From Nemertoderma westbladi (lineage: Eukaryota; Xenacoelomorpha; Nemertodermatida; Nemertodermatidae), in assembly GCA_032718475.1 (NCBI GenBank), contig JAUCBJ010005205.1, positions 1 to 23,489 of the forward strand: 23,489 bases of DNA. The letters are read 5' to 3'. Positions 21,364-23,489 of this stretch are shown in pieces (positions within the stretch are counted from its first letter, which is position 1; each line of letters opens with the position of its first letter). The notes below the pieces were generated by a model, which saw only the letters and a list, made by a program, of their open reading frames with translations, searched no databases and was not told the DNA's origin. The position numbers and the translations under genes are program-made.

Positions 21364-22779
21364 ATGGCTGCAAGTGGTATATCTGAAACACAGGAAGCAG
21401 ACGATCACATTAAAAATGCAATCGAAAAGGATAAGAAAAAGGACTACAAATCGGCCCTGCGTCACTACGAGAAGGCTGTAGAATGTTATCTAAATGACAT
21501 CAGGAATAAATCTTTGGACAAAACCAAAAGGCATTACATTCGTGCCAAATGCGACAAATACCTGAATCGTGCGGAAAAACTAAAAAGTTTCATTAGGCCT
21601 ATGGGCCCAGAAAATTTATCTCTAACTCCGATACTAACAGCGGCTGCGGCTGATAAACCTACAGCCGTGCGGCCGTTATTTCCAACTCATAAACCAACAT
21701 CCCAATGGTCTGAGTCTCTTCGGCTCAGGGTTAGATCTATCGCTAGTGGAAGTAAACCTGCCGCTACCGGAAGTAGGCCTACTAAGGATCCAGGCAGTAA
21801 AACATCTGGTGAAGAATTTCAAAACAAACTGAGTGACACCATTGTCGTGGAAACCCCCAACGTTAGTTGGGATGATGTGGCCGGATTGGAACTCGCTAAA
21901 CAGTCCCTTAAAGAGGCCGTCATCCTCCCTATGAAGTTCCCGGAACTGTTCCAAACCGGTAGACGTGAGCCGTGGCGTGGAATCCTGTTGTTCGGTCCTC
22001 CGGGGACCGGGAAGTCCTTCCTAGCGAAGGCGTTGGCGACAGCCGCGAAGGGAACCACGTTTATTAGCGCAACTTCTTCGGATCTCCTGTCGAAATGGTT
22101 GGGAGAGAGCGAGAAACTCGTGCGGGGTTTATTTGAGTTGGCGAGGAGGCGGCGGCCTTCCATCGTGTTCATCGATGAGGTTGATGCGCTATGTGGAAGT
22201 CGGTTGGATACGGAGTCGGAGTCGGCTCGACGCGTTAAGACCGAGTTCCTGGTGCAGATGGACGGCGTGCGAGGCGGCTCTGAGGGGGTCCTAGTGCTGG
22301 GCGCGACCAACCTCCCCTGGGAGTTGGATCCCGCTCTCAGACGACGCTTCGAGAAACGCGTCTACATCCCGCTACCGGACGCCGACGCTCGGAACAAACT
22401 CTTCCGAGTCGGAGGATCCGCGAATCTGTCCGACGATGACTTCCTCGAGCTGTCTCGTCGTTCCCATGGTTATTCCGGTTCCGATATTGCCGTGGTCGTC
22501 CATGAGGCGCTCATGCTTCCACTACGATCCATCCAGCAATCGGAATACTTCCGCCTCGTCTCCGATGAAGCCGGTAATCTCTACGAATGTTGTTCTCCTA
22601 AATCTCCCGGTGCAGTAAAGATGACGTGGAACGACGTTCCTGCCAATAAACTGCGGGAACCGCCACTGACACCGAAGGATTTGTTTATGGCTCTCTCCAA
22701 CACTCCCCCCTCTGTCGCCCAAGACGAACTCGCACGCTACGAAACTTTCCTAAATAATTTTGGTCAACGAGGAACTTAA
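21364..22779 (+). CDS. VPS4: VPS4-like AAA ATPase (ESCRT-III disassembly), intronless
   Basis: VPS4 is a cytosolic AAA ATPase that binds ESCRT-III tails through its MIT domain and uses ATP to pull the polymers apart in multivesicular body sorting, cytokinesis and membrane repair. The 471 residues show an MIT domain at about 8-78 (RAKCDKYLNRAEKLK in its third helix). A linker at 79-160 follows, rich in Ala, Pro, Ser and Lys. The AAA module has Walker A GPPGTGKS 211-218, pore loop KWLGES 244-249, Walker B IVFIDE 267-272, sensor 1 GATN 313-316 and arginine fingers in RRRFEKR 326-332. The VPS4-specific C-terminus includes SPGAVKMTWNDVP (414-426) and the final helix ending NNFGQ. All catalytic residues look intact. 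The usual length is about 430-445; the excess is mostly linker. The start is the first ATG after an in-frame TAA (21352-21354), with A at -3 and G at +4. Animal VPS4 genes normally have introns, so this may be a retrocopy, though no poly-A tail or target duplication is visible. The MIT/linker part is AT-rich and the AAA part markedly GC-rich. Confidence 0.95.
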   Translation: MAASGISETQEADDHIKNAIEKDKKKDYKSALRHYEKAVECYLNDIRNKSLDKTKRHYIRAKCDKYLNRAEKLKSFIRPMGPENLSLTPILTAAAADKPTAVRPLFPTHKPTSQWSESLRLRVRSIASGSKPAATGSRPTKDPGSKTSGEEFQNKLSDTIVVETPNVSWDDVAGLELAKQSLKEAVILPMKFPELFQTGRREPWRGILLFGPPGTGKSFLAKALATAAKGTTFISATSSDLLSKWLGESEKLVRGLFELARRRRPSIVFIDEVDALCGSRLDTESESARRVKTEFLVQMDGVRGGSEGVLVLGATNLPWELDPALRRRFEKRVYIPLPDADARNKLFRVGGSANLSDDDFLELSRRSHGYSGSDIAVVVHEALMLPLRSIQQSEYFRLVSDEAGNLYECCSPKSPGAVKMTWNDVPANKLREPPLTPKDLFMALSNTPPSVAQDELARYETFLNNFGQRGT

Positions 22780-22920
22780 TAGAATAATTAACTACATTTA
22801 AGATAATTTTCTAAATTTATTTTCATATTATTTTTTTTATATTATTATTAATGTTTCCCATTGGAATTGGATTGTAATCAATTACCTTTTGCAATATATA
22901 CTAATTAATCCTAAAAATTA
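22780..22920. other. 3' flank of VPS4
   Basis: AT-rich DNA with long T/A runs and no coding potential. No canonical AATAAA occurs here; the nearest in the sense direction is at 23111-23116, beyond the SINE-like element. The 3' end of the transcript is therefore uncertain. Confidence 0.5.
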
Positions 22921-23106
22921 GCAGCTTGGTCTAGTGATGACATTCCTTGGCTTCCAACCAGGAAACCTGGTTTGATCCCTAGATGGGGCAGCACTGTTTG
23001 GGCTAGTCAGATCCGGTTTCGGCTGGATTTAAATTTTTTGGCTGGATTTCCATTTCAACGAATTGTTGACAAAATTTACAATTAATGTAAATTAAAAAAG
23101 AAAAAA
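22921..23106 (+). mobile_element. tRNA-Gly-derived SINE-like element
   Basis: The first 70 bases resemble a tRNA. A box A-like TGGTCTAGTGA lies at 22928-22938 and a box B-like GGTTTGATCCC at 22969-22979. An anticodon arm has stem CTTGG/CCAGG around the loop CTTCCAA (22946-22962), which would place anticodon TCC (Gly). The acceptor ends do not pair and the T stem pairs only partly, so it is not a working tRNA. An unrelated body follows with GGCTGGATTT twice, 19 bp apart (23021 and 23040), and an A-rich tail ends near 23106. Head, body and A-rich tail in this order is the classic tRNA-SINE layout. SINEs use the internal RNA polymerase III promoter and borrow LINE machinery. No clear target-site duplication was seen, so the boundaries are approximate. 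Confidence 0.55.
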
Positions 23107-23489
23107 CATCAATAAATTTTCTTTTAAATTCAAACAAATTTTAACCTAAGCATCATATTCATTAATATTATGAATAATGATAGAGTCTAAAGCAGAGCTA
23201 TATGCTATTATGACTATCTATCTACATGGTGAGCGGACTGATTGCAGTATTCTGAGTGAGTACTGTAATAACCCAGCAAGTGGGAGGCGTATAAAATATA
23301 AGATCGGAAAGGATCAGGGTACTGGAACAACCCAATAAAGATAGTAGCGACATCGAAACCCGCAATGGCAACCCAATACGCATACACTAGAACTTTAAAT
23401 CTTATGGACAGTGCGGGTATTGCCGTATTGAACCACTTATTTTCGCTGTGTCATTAGGACCTGAAACCTTTCTTCCTGTGAATGCGATC
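23107..23489. other. AT-rich right flank with TATA-like motif, no recognised gene
   Basis: The sequence from about 23210 is less AT-rich than its surroundings. A TATAAAATA motif lies at 23290-23298, and 67 bp after it ATG at 23365 opens a 30-residue reading frame ending TAG at 23455-23457 (it begins MATQYAYTRTLNLMDS). The composition change could mark the 5' part of another transposable element or gene running past the right edge, but I recognise no family. The small frame alone is not good evidence for a gene. Confidence 0.3.

Noticed and set aside
21676-22310. Antisense open frames within VPS4 (21676-21954 and 21819-22310), plus 22436-22618 and 22522-22722
   Set aside because: All are shadows of the well-supported VPS4 coding frame, favoured by its GC-rich middle part.
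22921-22992. Functional tRNA-Gly gene
   Set aside because: The acceptor stem does not pair, the T stem has mismatches, and an A-rich-tailed body follows, so a SINE head is the better reading.
23365-23457. 30-residue small protein gene
   Set aside because: No homology, conservation or clear expression signal; the nearby TATA-like motif alone is too weak.

Overview
The window looks like nuclear DNA of an animal, probably an invertebrate. The evidence is a very long satellite, decayed non-LTR retrotransposon (LINE) pieces, a tRNA-derived SINE-like element, AT-rich intergenic DNA and a eukaryotic VPS4-type ESCRT ATPase. No bacterial operon structure is visible, and the species cannot be named from the sequence.

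Layout. (1) Positions 1-19728 are one uninterrupted head-to-tail tandem array of a 54-bp unit: 365 full copies plus 18 bp, cut by the left edge of the window. Positions 1-6061 hold about 112 copies in which I saw no difference at all. Variants appear from 6062 onward and are organised into higher-order blocks, the clearest being a 1680-bp (31-unit) tandem duplication in 8817-12208. (2) 19729-21363 is AT-rich DNA with two minus-strand fragments of a decayed LINE reverse transcriptase (RT), separated by about 280 bp of unrelated sequence. (3) 21364-22779 (+) is an intact, intronless 471-codon gene for a VPS4-like AAA ATPase. (4) 22921-23106 is a tRNA-Gly-like SINE candidate. (5) 23107-23489 is AT-rich with a TATA-like motif and no recognisable gene.

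The main observation is the origin of the satellite. Read on the minus strand, each 54-bp unit encodes exactly 18 residues, PQGGVLSPLLFLLYINDL plus a closing P/L phase. This is the conserved PQG...YxNDLP block (RT domain 4/motif B region) of Jockey/CR1/I-type LINE reverse transcriptases. The array is therefore a satellite born from the most conserved piece of a LINE RT, amplified hundreds of times. The right edge keeps what looks like the original GLPQG context, where internal units have the fused NDLPQG. Because 54 is divisible by 3, and every indel in the array is either 3 bp or part of a compensating +1/-1 pair, one frame stays open on each strand for thousands of bases. I treat these as a by-product, not as genes. 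The RT-sense orientation and the extreme motif density make the array a candidate source of small RNAs against LINEs, but that is inference.

The only well-supported protein-coding gene is VPS4. The LINE remnants next to the array belong to a different LINE type and are unlikely to be the parent of the satellite.
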